DNA from: Chitinophagaceae bacterium
Lineage (GTDB): Bacteria; Bacteroidota; Bacteroidia; Chitinophagales; Chitinophagaceae
Reading direction: 5' to 3'
Assembly (NCBI GenBank): GCA_947447465.1
Contig: CANFKE010000001.1
Location: forward strand, 124,001 to 188,000
DNA: 64,000 nt
Shown: piece by piece, positions 7,131 to 16,605 of the stretch
Numbering within the stretch: the stretch's first letter is position 1
Layout: every line of letters starts with the position of its first letter
Notes under the pieces: generated by a model
Database searches by the model: none
The model's input: the letters and a program-made list of their open reading frames with translations, nothing else
What the model was told of the DNA's origin: nothing
Translations under genes and position numbers: made by a program

Positions 7131-10100
7131 ATGATTAAAAAATACTCTGCGTTTATGAGCAAAAATTACCCAACCTTCCGGTTAAGGCAAGTGGCCCGTT
7201 CACTTGCTTTTGTGCTAGCGATAATATTTGTGATGAGTGGAACAACCTCAAGGGCAGCGGCACCTGCTTTTGTTCGTCATGTGGTGAACATCAACATATG
7301 CTCATCAACAACAACGATCAACATAGATTCTGCGTTGGCGTTCACAGATGCTGATGGAGGATCGGATACGATCTCTGTTCCTGTGGGTCCCTATTTGGTT
7401 TCCGGCGCCGGAGCAACCGGTTCGGTTAGTGCCAGTCAGGTGGTGCTTGCTACAGCGGGTCTTAATAATCCGGCAGGTACCTTTGGTGGATATGCTACAT
7501 CAGCCTACGGTGTAAGATCGTTTACTGTTAAGATCTCTGACGGTACTGGCAGTGATACTGTACGCATCAATGTTCACATTTTGCAGCAGCCATTTACACC
7601 AAGCATTTCCGGTCCATATACTCAATTGCACATAAATGACCAGCAGCTGTTTACCGGTACTGATTATTTGGCTGCAAGCGATGTAGCAAGAATAGGTGCT
7701 TATACTACAGCATGGTCAGTATCTGGAGGTGGTGTTGCCACAATCAGTAATGGTAGTGCTGTAAATGAGCAGCTGGCAAGAGGTTTAGCTTTAGGTTCCG
7801 CAACATTGACCTACACTTTGTCTAACATGTGCGGCTCTTCATCAACAACATTATCATTTAATGTAGTGACTAATGTTGCACCTACATTGACAGGTATCAC
7901 TTCTACTTCTTCATTGATACCGGGTACTACCTATGTTATCAATGGTACAAGCTTTAACACTACATCTAATAATTATACTATCTACTTTGGTGCTGTAAAG
8001 GCAGGAACGGTTACTGCAACCGGAACTACACTTTCTGTGACCGTACCGGCAGGCGCCACCAATGCGCCTATCTATGTGTTGGACAATAACACAAAATTAT
8101 CTTCATTTGTAACACCGCTGGCTAAGCCTACCTTTGATAATACTTCTTTCATAGCAGCAACCAGCACTAATATTTACGGAACCTCAATACAATTCAATTA
8201 TTATTCAGGACCAGCTACTTTAGGTGGTCTGTACTCAGTAGAGTATGCTGATATTGATGGTGATGGCAGGCCAGACATGGTGTGCTCGGGTACCGCTTAT
8301 GATTCTGTTGTTGTTTTCAGAAATACCTCTACTTACGGACAGATAACCAATTCATCATTTGCTGCTCCAGTTTGTTTCAGGGTATCTGCCGGACCTATCA
8401 GCAGCCGTGTAGCCGATCTGGATGGCGATGGTAAGTTGGATGTTGTTACGGCAGGTGCGGCATCAGGTCAGGTATCAGTATTGCGCAATATATCTACGAC
8501 AGGTAATATTTCATTCGCTCCAAGATTTGATCTGGCTTGTGTAGGTATCTTGCCTGATGAGGTCTCAATAGCTGACTTCAACAAAGATGGTCGCCCGGAT
8601 ATAGCGGTGATCATGACGGGTGTACGCGATACTGCAACAGTAAGAGGCTTTACGCCAAATTCTGATCAGAAGCATGCACGTTTGATCGTATTTAAAAATA
8701 ATTATAACTCCAGTCCTTCTGTAGCTTTGTCAGCCAATTCATTCGACACTGCTGCTGTTATCTTTTATTATGACACTATCGCAGCACCTATCAGTCTTGC
8801 ATCAGGCGATATGAATGGTGATGGTCTTGCAGATATCGTTGTTTCTGACCACCAGAAAAGGCAGTTGAATATTTTCAGAAATATTTCTACTCCAGGTGGT
8901 GCTATTCAGTTTGGTGTTCCGGCAGTAGCGTCAACTGCTGCAGGTAATGGTTCACGCGCTTCAACCAATTCAAATGCACCATCGGGTTCTCCTTTAGCTG
9001 GAGATTATGATTATGCTTCTCGTCTGACAGGTTATCCTGAGCAGGTAAAATTGGGTGATCTGGATAATGACGGCCTAGCTGATATCGTTGTTGCTGTTAC
9101 AGACTCTGACCTATTAACTACCAACCGCTATAATAAAATAGTGGTCTTCCATAATATAAGTTCAGGTTCCAACCTGACATTTGCTGCTCAGGATACAACT
9201 ATCAATACTAATACTACTGCTTTTCCTGCAGCTACAACATATTCAAATGGTTCAACGCCAGTTGCATTGACCATCGCAGATATCAATGGTGATGGTAAGT
9301 TGGACATTATCAATACCAATGCAGGTAGCGGAACGATCTCCATTCATAAGAATACAGGTGGTGCATCAACATACTCTTTCGGAACGCCTGTAATTAAGGC
9401 AGTAAGTGGTGGTACAGGACCTGTGTGCGTTGCGGTAGGGGATGTGGATACGAATAAGATACCGGATATTGCAGTTGTAAGTCGTACTGCTAATAAGTTG
9501 CATTTATTCCGTTTGTATCCACAGCCTGATACATTCGCTATAGTTGCGGATACTGTAATGTGTAATGCATCTTCACAGACGATACATACACATCATGGTA
9601 CTAATCCGAACACGCTTACGTTCTGGTCATCAACTACCCACCATATTACTTTAGGTTCATTAGCTGATACTTCAGCTGTTGTTACTGCATTATCACCCGG
9701 CAGCGATACTATCTATTATAAGATAGTGCAGTTGGGCGATACTAATATTATTTCTAAGATCATTCGTGTATCTGTAGCTGCTGTACCTCCACACAGTGTG
9801 ATCACAGGTGCTAACTCACTTTGCGCTGCTACTAATGATACACTAGGCCTAAGTGCCGGTGTAGGTGGTGGTACATGGACATCGGTTAATCCGTTGGTAG
9901 CTACAGTATCTGCTACAGGTATAGTACATGGTGTGTCTGCAGGTGTAGATACAATCAGGTATGTAGTAACTACCACTTGCGGTAATGATACTGCTTACTT
10001 TACACTGGCGGTTACAGGTTTGGCTTCGGCACCAGCTATCAATGGTCTTACAAGGGTATGTATCTCTAATACGATCACATTGAGCCCTGCGGCAACAATA

Positions 10101-13100
10101 CCAGTAGGTAATACTTATGTATGGCATTCTGCGAATCCGTCAGTCTCATCAATTGACCCTGTAACCGGTGTAGTAACCGGTGTAGCAGCGGGCAATAACA
10201 CTATCTATTATGTAGTGACCAACTCTTGTAGCTCAGACAGTACTTCTAAGGGAGATACAGTATCTGCTAATCCTACAAATGGCACTATAACAGGTACTTC
10301 TCCTTTGTGTACAACAGGTGTTACCGGATCACAGTTATTCACTGATAACGCCAGCCTTACCAACGTAACCAGCACAGTATGGAGCAGTTCATCTGCAAAT
10401 GCTACTGTTTCAAATACAGGTTTGGTGACGGGTGTTAGTGCAGGTCCTGCTACAATCAGCTATGCGATCATTGGTTGCGTTACCTTGTATGATACTTTCC
10501 ATGTGAATGTATTGGCTCCGTTGACTGCAGCGAATATCAACGGTCCTTCAAGGGTATGTATCGGTACTCCGGTATCATTGACTGCGGCTGCTCCTGTTTC
10601 GGGTACATTTGTATGGCGCTCTATGACACCATCAGTTGCTACTATCTCTAATACAGGTGTAGTGACAGGTCTTACTACCGGTTTCACAGATATACATTAT
10701 GTAGTGACCAATGTGTGCGGTTCGGACAGTACATCTCAAACGGACAGCGTTAACCAAAGCGTTATTCTAGGTACAATCACGGGTAACCATGCTATGTGTA
10801 ATGGTACTACCCAGACATTGGCCAATACAACATCTAACAATACTTACTATACTACCTGGAGCACAAGTGCACCGGCAGTAGCGACTATTACATCGCCTTC
10901 TGTAAATGCTACCGCAACAATAGTGGCTGCAGGTGTCGGTACGAATGCGATCATTACACAAACATTATATGGTTGCTCTACGCAAACAGATACATTCGCT
11001 GTCAACGTGAATGCCGCACCATCACCTGGTGTTGTCAATGGCCCTACCCGTCAGTGTATCGGTGCAGGTAGTGCTATATCATTGACACATACCGGTGCCA
11101 ACGGTACGTGGACAAGATTCAGTGCAGCAACTACTACTTTGTCATCTGCTATTCCGGCTTCAGTAACCGTTACCGGTCTGGCTGCAGGTGTTGATACTGT
11201 TTATTATACAGTAGTAACTCCTGGTTGTCCTGATGGCGTTATCAAGCACATAGATACAGTTCAGCCAAACGTTGTGGTTGGTGCTATCACCAGCTCAGCG
11301 GGTGCAGGACCGGATACAATGTGTATCGGTAACAGCTCATTTACATTCAATGATACTTCTACAATAGGTCTGTGGTCGAGCGCTAACCCGCTTATCGCTA
11401 CTGTATCAAGTGTGGCTACAGGTCCTGTAACTATACATGGTATATCTACCGGTCTGGCTACAATCAGCTATGCAATAACAGCTGGTTGCGGATCGCCGAT
11501 CGCTGTAATCAGAACAGTATTTGTAAGAGACTCTGTACATGCAGGTTCTATCTCAGGTACTACGCCATTGTGTAATGCTACACCATTTGGTTTCACTGTT
11601 TCGGGTACAACGGGTGGTACATGGTTCTCATCAAATACTGCAGTTGCTGGTGTTGATGCCATTCTCGGTACGGTAACAGGTAACCTTACCGCTCCTGCTC
11701 CGGGTGCAGATCCATCAGCTCCTGTAACCATCAGGTATGCAGTAAGCAATGCATGTAACAGCGATACCGCGAGCTATGGTATGATCATCAGAACACAGCC
11801 TAACCCGAGCCCGATCACTACAACAGGTGGCGGTAATCCTGCAGGTCTGGATTCATTGTGTATCGGTACTACATTACAGCAGACAGCTCGTCCTAACACA
11901 TCTTCAGCGCCAGCTGCAGGTATAGTTTCAGCATGGACATTCTCTAATACACGTGCTACAATAACAGGTGCCGGTACAGTACCTACAACAATTACCGGTG
12001 CATCAGCAGGATTGGATACGTTGAAATATACAGTTTCCAATGGTTGCGGTCTTCCTGTAAATGTTACCAGAGTAATAAAGGTGAAGGGTACGATACCTGC
12101 AGGTACAATAGTTGCACCTAGCACAGTATGTTATCCTACTCCAGACTTCCAATTGTATGATACATTGGCCAACGGTGATACTATCACTGACGGTACATGG
12201 GATGTTGTAACGGGTACTTCGGTATTCGTATTCCCTGGTGGTCTGGCTACATTGCCAACACCAAACTATAGCTCTACAACAGTAAGAGTAATAAGAAATG
12301 ACTTCTGCGGATCTGTACAGACCACTAAGGTGATCACAGTAAATCCTGGCCCGTCAGCCGGTACGACCACAGGTAATGGAGCGCTTTGCGCAGGTACTAA
12401 TGATACATTGAGCAATGATGTGTTCCCATTCGGTGACTACTGGACTACAAGCGATGTGAGCATTGCTACAGTAGATGCATCAGGTATTGTGACAGGTATA
12501 GCGGCAGGTACAGCAAATATTTACTATGTTGACTCTAACGCTTGTGGCGCAGATACAGCATCATTCACAGTAACTGTCGGCGGATTGTCTCCTACAGGCT
12601 ATATCTTCGGTCAGGATACCTCATGTATCGGTGGTACAGCTCAGTTGTTCGACACTGTTTCAATAGCTGCGGGTGGCGCATGGTCTGTAGTATCAGGTTC
12701 TGCGGTCACTATCGATGCTGTTACGGGTGTTGTTACCGCGCTTAATGCAGGTGCATCAGTTATAGCATACACTACTATCAATGGTTGCGGACCGAATGAT
12801 ACGACAATGACCTTCAGGGTATTTGCTGCTCCTCGTTTGATCAGTCCTAAGACAGCTACAAGTTGCGACAGCGTATTGTTCAACTATACACCAAACAGTG
12901 ACTCATTGGGTGCGACATTCGCATGGACCAGAGACACGGTTACCGGTCTGAGCAATATTGCCGGTCTGGGTACTGCAGGTGTTGCAGAGTATCTTGATGA
13001 TACTGTTAACACAGTAGTTACTGCAACCTATGTATATGTTTCAACATTCCACGGATGTAGCGCTAATGATACATTGAAGGTTGCGGTATCACCAACACCG

Positions 13101-14144
13101 CATCTGATCAGTTCATTGTTCGACACGGTATGTAGTGGTGCACCGCACAACTATGTAGATATCGAGTCAACTACACCTGCTAATGCAACATGGGTTCGTC
13201 CTTTGGCTCCGAACATCACACCTGCAACAGGATCAGGTACACACAGTATCAATGATACTTTGTATTATGGTGGCCCTGCAACAGTGAGTGGTACTGCACA
13301 GTACATATACACTATTGGATACCCTGGTTGTCCTACTCATACCGAGACATTGACAACATCGGTGAATCCTACACCGGCAGTTCCAACGATCACGACACAT
13401 TCACCGTCAGAAGTATGTTCTATGACGTTGGATCAGAACTTCGGATCAGCTACACCACCACCGGCGGGCGTTACCTATACATGGTTTGCAACAGGTGCAC
13501 AGGTTTGGGCTACCGGCAGTACGCGTCAGTATTCATTAGTTAACTTCACCGAGCCGGGTGATGCGGTAGTTTACTTGCTGGCATCTATCCCTGGTCTGAA
13601 CTGTCCATCTAAGGATTCATTCCCTGTGCATGTGACGACATCAGTATCAGATAAGCCTGAAGTGATCTACTTCAATGGTGATTTCGTATGTCTGGCAAAT
13701 GATCAGGATACTTACCAGTGGGGTTATGACAACAGGTCAACACTTGATTCTGAATTGTTCGTAGGTGAGACTAACCAGAACTTTACAGTAGCATCTCCTG
13801 ACTTTACAGGTAAATACTACTTCGTGATCACTACCCATAATGGTTGTATGCAGAAATCTTACTATAATGCACCAACCGGTGTTACTAACGTTACCGGCAG
13901 CATGGGCGAGATGAAGTTGTATCCTAACCCTGCGGATCAGTTCGTAAATGTGGAAATAAATAATACACCGGGTGGAAAATACAAGGTAGAAGTTGTAAAT
14001 TTGCTGGGTCAGACGCTGAACGCTCAGGATCTTGTTAACAACAAGACAACAATCGGAGTATCAGAACTGGCATCCGGAGTGTACTTTATCAATTGCTATC
14101 GTGATGGCGTGAAGTTTGCTTCTGCGAAATTTGTAAAGAACTAA
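7131..14144 (+). CDS. Giant T9SS-secreted FG-GAP/Ig-like repeat surface protein
   Basis: A 2337-aa secreted protein. Residues 1-43 are a long signal peptide ending at AAA. About residues 45-250 are beta-rich and cadherin-like, and 255-340 look like an IPT/TIG domain. About 360-800 carry seven FG-GAP/VCBS-type repeats with calcium-binding DxDxDG loops (DIDGDGRPD, DLDGDGKLD, DFNKDGRPD, DMNGDGLAD, DLDNDGLAD, DINGDGKLD, and a degenerate DVDTNKIPD). About 800-2230 are BIG2-like Ig repeats marked by GVVTG..AG...IYYVVTN. The last ~80 residues are a type-A T9SS sorting domain (KLYPNPA..., VYFINCYRDG...KFVKN). It is predicted to cross the outer membrane by T9SS and be anchored or released. An adhesin role is inferred. 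Confidence 0.9.
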   Translation: MIKKYSAFMSKNYPTFRLRQVARSLAFVLAIIFVMSGTTSRAAAPAFVRHVVNINICSSTTTINIDSALAFTDADGGSDTISVPVGPYLVSGAGATGSVSASQVVLATAGLNNPAGTFGGYATSAYGVRSFTVKISDGTGSDTVRINVHILQQPFTPSISGPYTQLHINDQQLFTGTDYLAASDVARIGAYTTAWSVSGGGVATISNGSAVNEQLARGLALGSATLTYTLSNMCGSSSTTLSFNVVTNVAPTLTGITSTSSLIPGTTYVINGTSFNTTSNNYTIYFGAVKAGTVTATGTTLSVTVPAGATNAPIYVLDNNTKLSSFVTPLAKPTFDNTSFIAATSTNIYGTSIQFNYYSGPATLGGLYSVEYADIDGDGRPDMVCSGTAYDSVVVFRNTSTYGQITNSSFAAPVCFRVSAGPISSRVADLDGDGKLDVVTAGAASGQVSVLRNISTTGNISFAPRFDLACVGILPDEVSIADFNKDGRPDIAVIMTGVRDTATVRGFTPNSDQKHARLIVFKNNYNSSPSVALSANSFDTAAVIFYYDTIAAPISLASGDMNGDGLADIVVSDHQKRQLNIFRNISTPGGAIQFGVPAVASTAAGNGSRASTNSNAPSGSPLAGDYDYASRLTGYPEQVKLGDLDNDGLADIVVAVTDSDLLTTNRYNKIVVFHNISSGSNLTFAAQDTTINTNTTAFPAATTYSNGSTPVALTIADINGDGKLDIINTNAGSGTISIHKNTGGASTYSFGTPVIKAVSGGTGPVCVAVGDVDTNKIPDIAVVSRTANKLHLFRLYPQPDTFAIVADTVMCNASSQTIHTHHGTNPNTLTFWSSTTHHITLGSLADTSAVVTALSPGSDTIYYKIVQLGDTNIISKIIRVSVAAVPPHSVITGANSLCAATNDTLGLSAGVGGGTWTSVNPLVATVSATGIVHGVSAGVDTIRYVVTTTCGNDTAYFTLAVTGLASAPAINGLTRVCISNTITLSPAATIPVGNTYVWHSANPSVSSIDPVTGVVTGVAAGNNTIYYVVTNSCSSDSTSKGDTVSANPTNGTITGTSPLCTTGVTGSQLFTDNASLTNVTSTVWSSSSANATVSNTGLVTGVSAGPATISYAIIGCVTLYDTFHVNVLAPLTAANINGPSRVCIGTPVSLTAAAPVSGTFVWRSMTPSVATISNTGVVTGLTTGFTDIHYVVTNVCGSDSTSQTDSVNQSVILGTITGNHAMCNGTTQTLANTTSNNTYYTTWSTSAPAVATITSPSVNATATIVAAGVGTNAIITQTLYGCSTQTDTFAVNVNAAPSPGVVNGPTRQCIGAGSAISLTHTGANGTWTRFSAATTTLSSAIPASVTVTGLAAGVDTVYYTVVTPGCPDGVIKHIDTVQPNVVVGAITSSAGAGPDTMCIGNSSFTFNDTSTIGLWSSANPLIATVSSVATGPVTIHGISTGLATISYAITAGCGSPIAVIRTVFVRDSVHAGSISGTTPLCNATPFGFTVSGTTGGTWFSSNTAVAGVDAILGTVTGNLTAPAPGADPSAPVTIRYAVSNACNSDTASYGMIIRTQPNPSPITTTGGGNPAGLDSLCIGTTLQQTARPNTSSAPAAGIVSAWTFSNTRATITGAGTVPTTITGASAGLDTLKYTVSNGCGLPVNVTRVIKVKGTIPAGTIVAPSTVCYPTPDFQLYDTLANGDTITDGTWDVVTGTSVFVFPGGLATLPTPNYSSTTVRVIRNDFCGSVQTTKVITVNPGPSAGTTTGNGALCAGTNDTLSNDVFPFGDYWTTSDVSIATVDASGIVTGIAAGTANIYYVDSNACGADTASFTVTVGGLSPTGYIFGQDTSCIGGTAQLFDTVSIAAGGAWSVVSGSAVTIDAVTGVVTALNAGASVIAYTTINGCGPNDTTMTFRVFAAPRLISPKTATSCDSVLFNYTPNSDSLGATFAWTRDTVTGLSNIAGLGTAGVAEYLDDTVNTVVTATYVYVSTFHGCSANDTLKVAVSPTPHLISSLFDTVCSGAPHNYVDIESTTPANATWVRPLAPNITPATGSGTHSINDTLYYGGPATVSGTAQYIYTIGYPGCPTHTETLTTSVNPTPAVPTITTHSPSEVCSMTLDQNFGSATPPPAGVTYTWFATGAQVWATGSTRQYSLVNFTEPGDAVVYLLASIPGLNCPSKDSFPVHVTTSVSDKPEVIYFNGDFVCLANDQDTYQWGYDNRSTLDSELFVGETNQNFTVASPDFTGKYYFVITTHNGCMQKSYYNAPTGVTNVTGSMGEMKLYPNPADQFVNVEINNTPGGKYKVEVVNLLGQTLNAQDLVNNKTTIGVSELASGVYFINCYRDGVKFASAKFVKN

Positions 14145-14177
14145 AAAAATAAACTCAGCCTTTTAAAGCTATATTTG

Positions 14178-15227
14178 ATGAAAAAGATAATTCTTCTGTT
14201 TGTTGCGGCTGGCGCGGGTTTCACGTCGATGGCACAGGTACGTGGCGGAGATAATTTCTACGCACAGAAGTGTGTTATTGATGTTAACTTTCCTGTAGGT
14301 ATGCTGATGCAATCGCCTACTAATACTATGGAGGCCAACTTCCTGAATGCGATCAATACTAATTTCAGCAAGATCAAAATGAGCACAGGAACATCATATG
14401 GTGTTGATGCGGGTTTTGGTTACTTTGTTGGTCACAGACGCAGGTTTGGTATCGGAGCTGGTATCATGTACCAGTCTCAGACCTCTAACGCTACTATGGA
14501 TAACTACCATGTAGAGTATCAGGCTACAGACAGCAAGGATAATGTGTACAGGCAGCTGGTAACAGCAACTCATCCTATCAAGGAAGAGATGACCATCACC
14601 AACATCAATATTCCGGTGGTACTTAAGTTCAAACAGCGCTTGAATACACGTATCGGTATTTCTGTTGATGCAGGTATCCTGTACAATGTACAGATCCAGA
14701 ACAAATGGAAGACAGATGCTGAATTCAACTACGAAGCTATTTATCAGTTCTCCCGCAATTCACTGGGGCAGACCGTTACCGTTTACGATAACTCATCTGT
14801 ACCTAATGTAAATGACTGGTTGATCACTAAGGATCAGTATGACAAGCATAACAGCATTGGTACTGTACCGGGCGTATTTGACAGTCTGCGTTCACGTGGT
14901 TACAATGTAGCTTTGGGTGTTAAGCCTAATAAGTCTGGTACTGTTAACTACACAACGGGTTCTATAGGTTTCATCCTTCGTCCTACTGTGAATGTTCGTA
15001 TGACCAACCGCATCCACCTGAACATCGGTGCATACGCTACTTATCAGACATTCAAGAATACTGTAGCCAGCAACTATCGTATGGTTGACAACATGGGCAC
15101 TACCTACAGCTCTATGTTGAACACCGTTTCATCAAGCGATAATATGTCTTTCGGTCTGAACCTTGGCGTACGTTACTTCCTGGGTACACCAAAAGATGCT
15201 CAGTTCGATGGTAAATTCGATAACTAA
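14178..15227 (+). CDS. Outer-membrane beta-barrel protein
   Basis: A 349-aa protein with a signal peptide (MKKIILLFVAAGAGFTSMAQ) and alternating amphipathic strands to the end (for example VDAGFGYFVGHRRRFGIGAG and MSFGLNLGVRYFLG), typical of small Bacteroidota outer-membrane barrels. I use the ATG at 14178; the TTG at 14175 is part of a TATATTTG string and less likely. It begins 33 nt after the giant surface protein and ends at a strong terminator, so the two are probably one transcript and the barrel may assist display of its neighbour (inference). It does not look like PorP/SprF. Confidence 0.78.
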   Translation: MKKIILLFVAAGAGFTSMAQVRGGDNFYAQKCVIDVNFPVGMLMQSPTNTMEANFLNAINTNFSKIKMSTGTSYGVDAGFGYFVGHRRRFGIGAGIMYQSQTSNATMDNYHVEYQATDSKDNVYRQLVTATHPIKEEMTITNINIPVVLKFKQRLNTRIGISVDAGILYNVQIQNKWKTDAEFNYEAIYQFSRNSLGQTVTVYDNSSVPNVNDWLITKDQYDKHNSIGTVPGVFDSLRSRGYNVALGVKPNKSGTVNYTTGSIGFILRPTVNVRMTNRIHLNIGAYATYQTFKNTVASNYRMVDNMGTTYSSMLNTVSSSDNMSFGLNLGVRYFLGTPKDAQFDGKFDN

Positions 15228-15246
15228 TCTATCGTTACAAATATTG

Positions 15247-15276
15247 AAGAGGCTACCGACTGGTAGCCTCTTTTAT
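15247..15276 (+). terminator. Rho-independent terminator of the surface-protein operon
   Basis: The stem AGAGGCTACC / GGTAGCCTCT (10 bp) has loop GACT and is followed by TTTATTTT. It lies 20 nt after the barrel gene. Confidence 0.88.
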
Positions 15277-15362
15277 TTTAAGTATATGCCATGTGATCAG
15301 TTCATTTTCAGATAAATAGTATTGTTACCGTCAGAATGCTATTAGTTAAGGCATTAAAAGTA

Positions 15363-15370
15363 TAATTTTG
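15363..15370 (+). promoter_or_regulatory. -7 promoter box, GT4 gene
   Basis: TAATTTTG ends 10 nt before the ATG at 15381 and lies after the upstream terminator, so the glycosyltransferase has its own promoter. Confidence 0.6.
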
Positions 15371-15380
15371 CCGCATTGGT

Positions 15381-16511
15381 ATGCGAATAGGTGTAAATAC
15401 AAGATTATTATTAAAGGGTAAGCTGGAAGGGATCGGTTGGTTTACTTTTCAAACGCTGCAACAAATAGTGCGCAACCATCCTGAGCATGAATTCGTGTTC
15501 TTCTTTGATCGCGCCTATGATCCATCCTTTGTTTTCGCTTCAAACGTTACTCCGGTAGTAGTACATCCGCAGGCAAGACATCCCATCTTATTTTATCTGT
15601 GGTTCGAATGGAGCTTACCGTTAATGCTGAGGAAACACAAAATAGATCTGTTCCTCTCTCCGGACAGTTACTTGTCGCTGAGTACGAAGGTGCCTACCTG
15701 CCTTGTTATACATGATCTGGCATTTGAGCATTATCCCGACCATTATGTGCTGAGTCACAGACTGTACTGGAGGCATTATTCTCCATTATTTGCCAGAAAG
15801 GCCAAGCGTATAGCAACGGTCTCTACCTTTTCTAAAGAGGATATCAGTAAGAGATACGGCATCAGCAAAGACAATATAGATGTGGTGTATAATGGTGCTC
15901 ATGATGAGTACAAGCCATTGACCTACGAAGAGAAGCAGACGGTAAAGCAACAATATGCCGATGGCTGCGAATATTTTGTGTTTGCCGGTGCTATCCATCC
16001 CCGTAAGAACATAGTGAACCTGCTGAAGGCATTCGTTATGTTCAAGAAACACCAACGTACCAATATGAAACTGGTAATAGTTGGCCGCCCTGCCTGGAAG
16101 TATGATGAGGTTGAAGAGTTGAAAAACACTATGCCCTATAAGGAAGATGTGAAGTGGGTAGGGTATATGAATATAGATGAGCTATCGAGAGTGATGGGTG
16201 GTGCATACGCGCTGGTGTATGCTTCATTATTTGAAGGGTTCGGCATCCCTATTCTGGAGGCAATGGAGTGTGATGTACCCGGAATAGTGAGTAACACCTC
16301 TTCTATGCCTGAAGTGGCCGGAGACGCGGCATTGCTGGTAGATCCTACCGACCCTGCAGATATTGCAGAGAAGATGCACTTGCTGTATAAAGACGAGGTA
16401 CTAAGGGCTAAACTGATCGCCAATGCAAGGATACAAGTACAGAAGTTCAGCTGGGAGTCTTCGGCTGAAAAACTGTGGCACTGTATGATGCAATGCGTAG
16501 ATAAAAAGTAA
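15381..16511 (+). CDS. Family 4 glycosyltransferase
   Basis: A 376-aa retaining GT-B glycosyltransferase. The N-terminal half opens with MRIGVNTRLLLKGKLEGIGW, a donor-free Rossmann start. The C-terminal half has the donor-binding signature FAGAIHPRKNIVNLLKAF, the glycine-rich VGYMN..EL segment, and the EX7E-like ASLFEGFGIPILEAMECDVP motif around residues 277-296. A role in building surface polysaccharide or O-glycans is likely. The enzyme is probably cytoplasmic and membrane-peripheral. It is monocistronic: its own -7 box precedes it and a bidirectional terminator at 16554-16586 follows. Neighbouring T9SS cargo genes make glycan decoration of surface proteins a reasonable guess, but the acceptor is not visible. 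Confidence 0.9.
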   Translation: MRIGVNTRLLLKGKLEGIGWFTFQTLQQIVRNHPEHEFVFFFDRAYDPSFVFASNVTPVVVHPQARHPILFYLWFEWSLPLMLRKHKIDLFLSPDSYLSLSTKVPTCLVIHDLAFEHYPDHYVLSHRLYWRHYSPLFARKAKRIATVSTFSKEDISKRYGISKDNIDVVYNGAHDEYKPLTYEEKQTVKQQYADGCEYFVFAGAIHPRKNIVNLLKAFVMFKKHQRTNMKLVIVGRPAWKYDEVEELKNTMPYKEDVKWVGYMNIDELSRVMGGAYALVYASLFEGFGIPILEAMECDVPGIVSNTSSMPEVAGDAALLVDPTDPADIAEKMHLLYKDEVLRAKLIANARIQVQKFSWESSAEKLWHCMMQCVDKK

Positions 16512-16553
16512 AAATGAGATAGTTATCTATTAAGACATGAAGACTAAAGCACA

Positions 16554-16586
16554 AAAAAGCCGGAAGATATATTCTTCCGGCTTTTT
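16554..16586. terminator. Bidirectional terminator between convergent genes
   Basis: The stem AAAAAGCCGGAAGA / TCTTCCGGCTTTTT (14 bp) has a TATAT loop. It has A- and T-runs on both sides, so it can end both the GT4 gene (+) and the lectin-like surface gene (-). Confidence 0.9.
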
Positions 16587-16605
16587 ATTGAAACGCTTTT
16601 CAATA

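Noticed and set aside
9716-12883. Long minus-strand ORFs across the giant surface gene
   Set aside because: They lie opposite a repeat-rich frame with strong domain evidence and have the low-complexity content expected of a reverse-strand shadow.
14170-14177. TATATTTG directly before the beta-barrel start
   Set aside because: It abuts the ATG at 14178 with no space for a transcription start, and the gene is probably read through from the giant surface gene.
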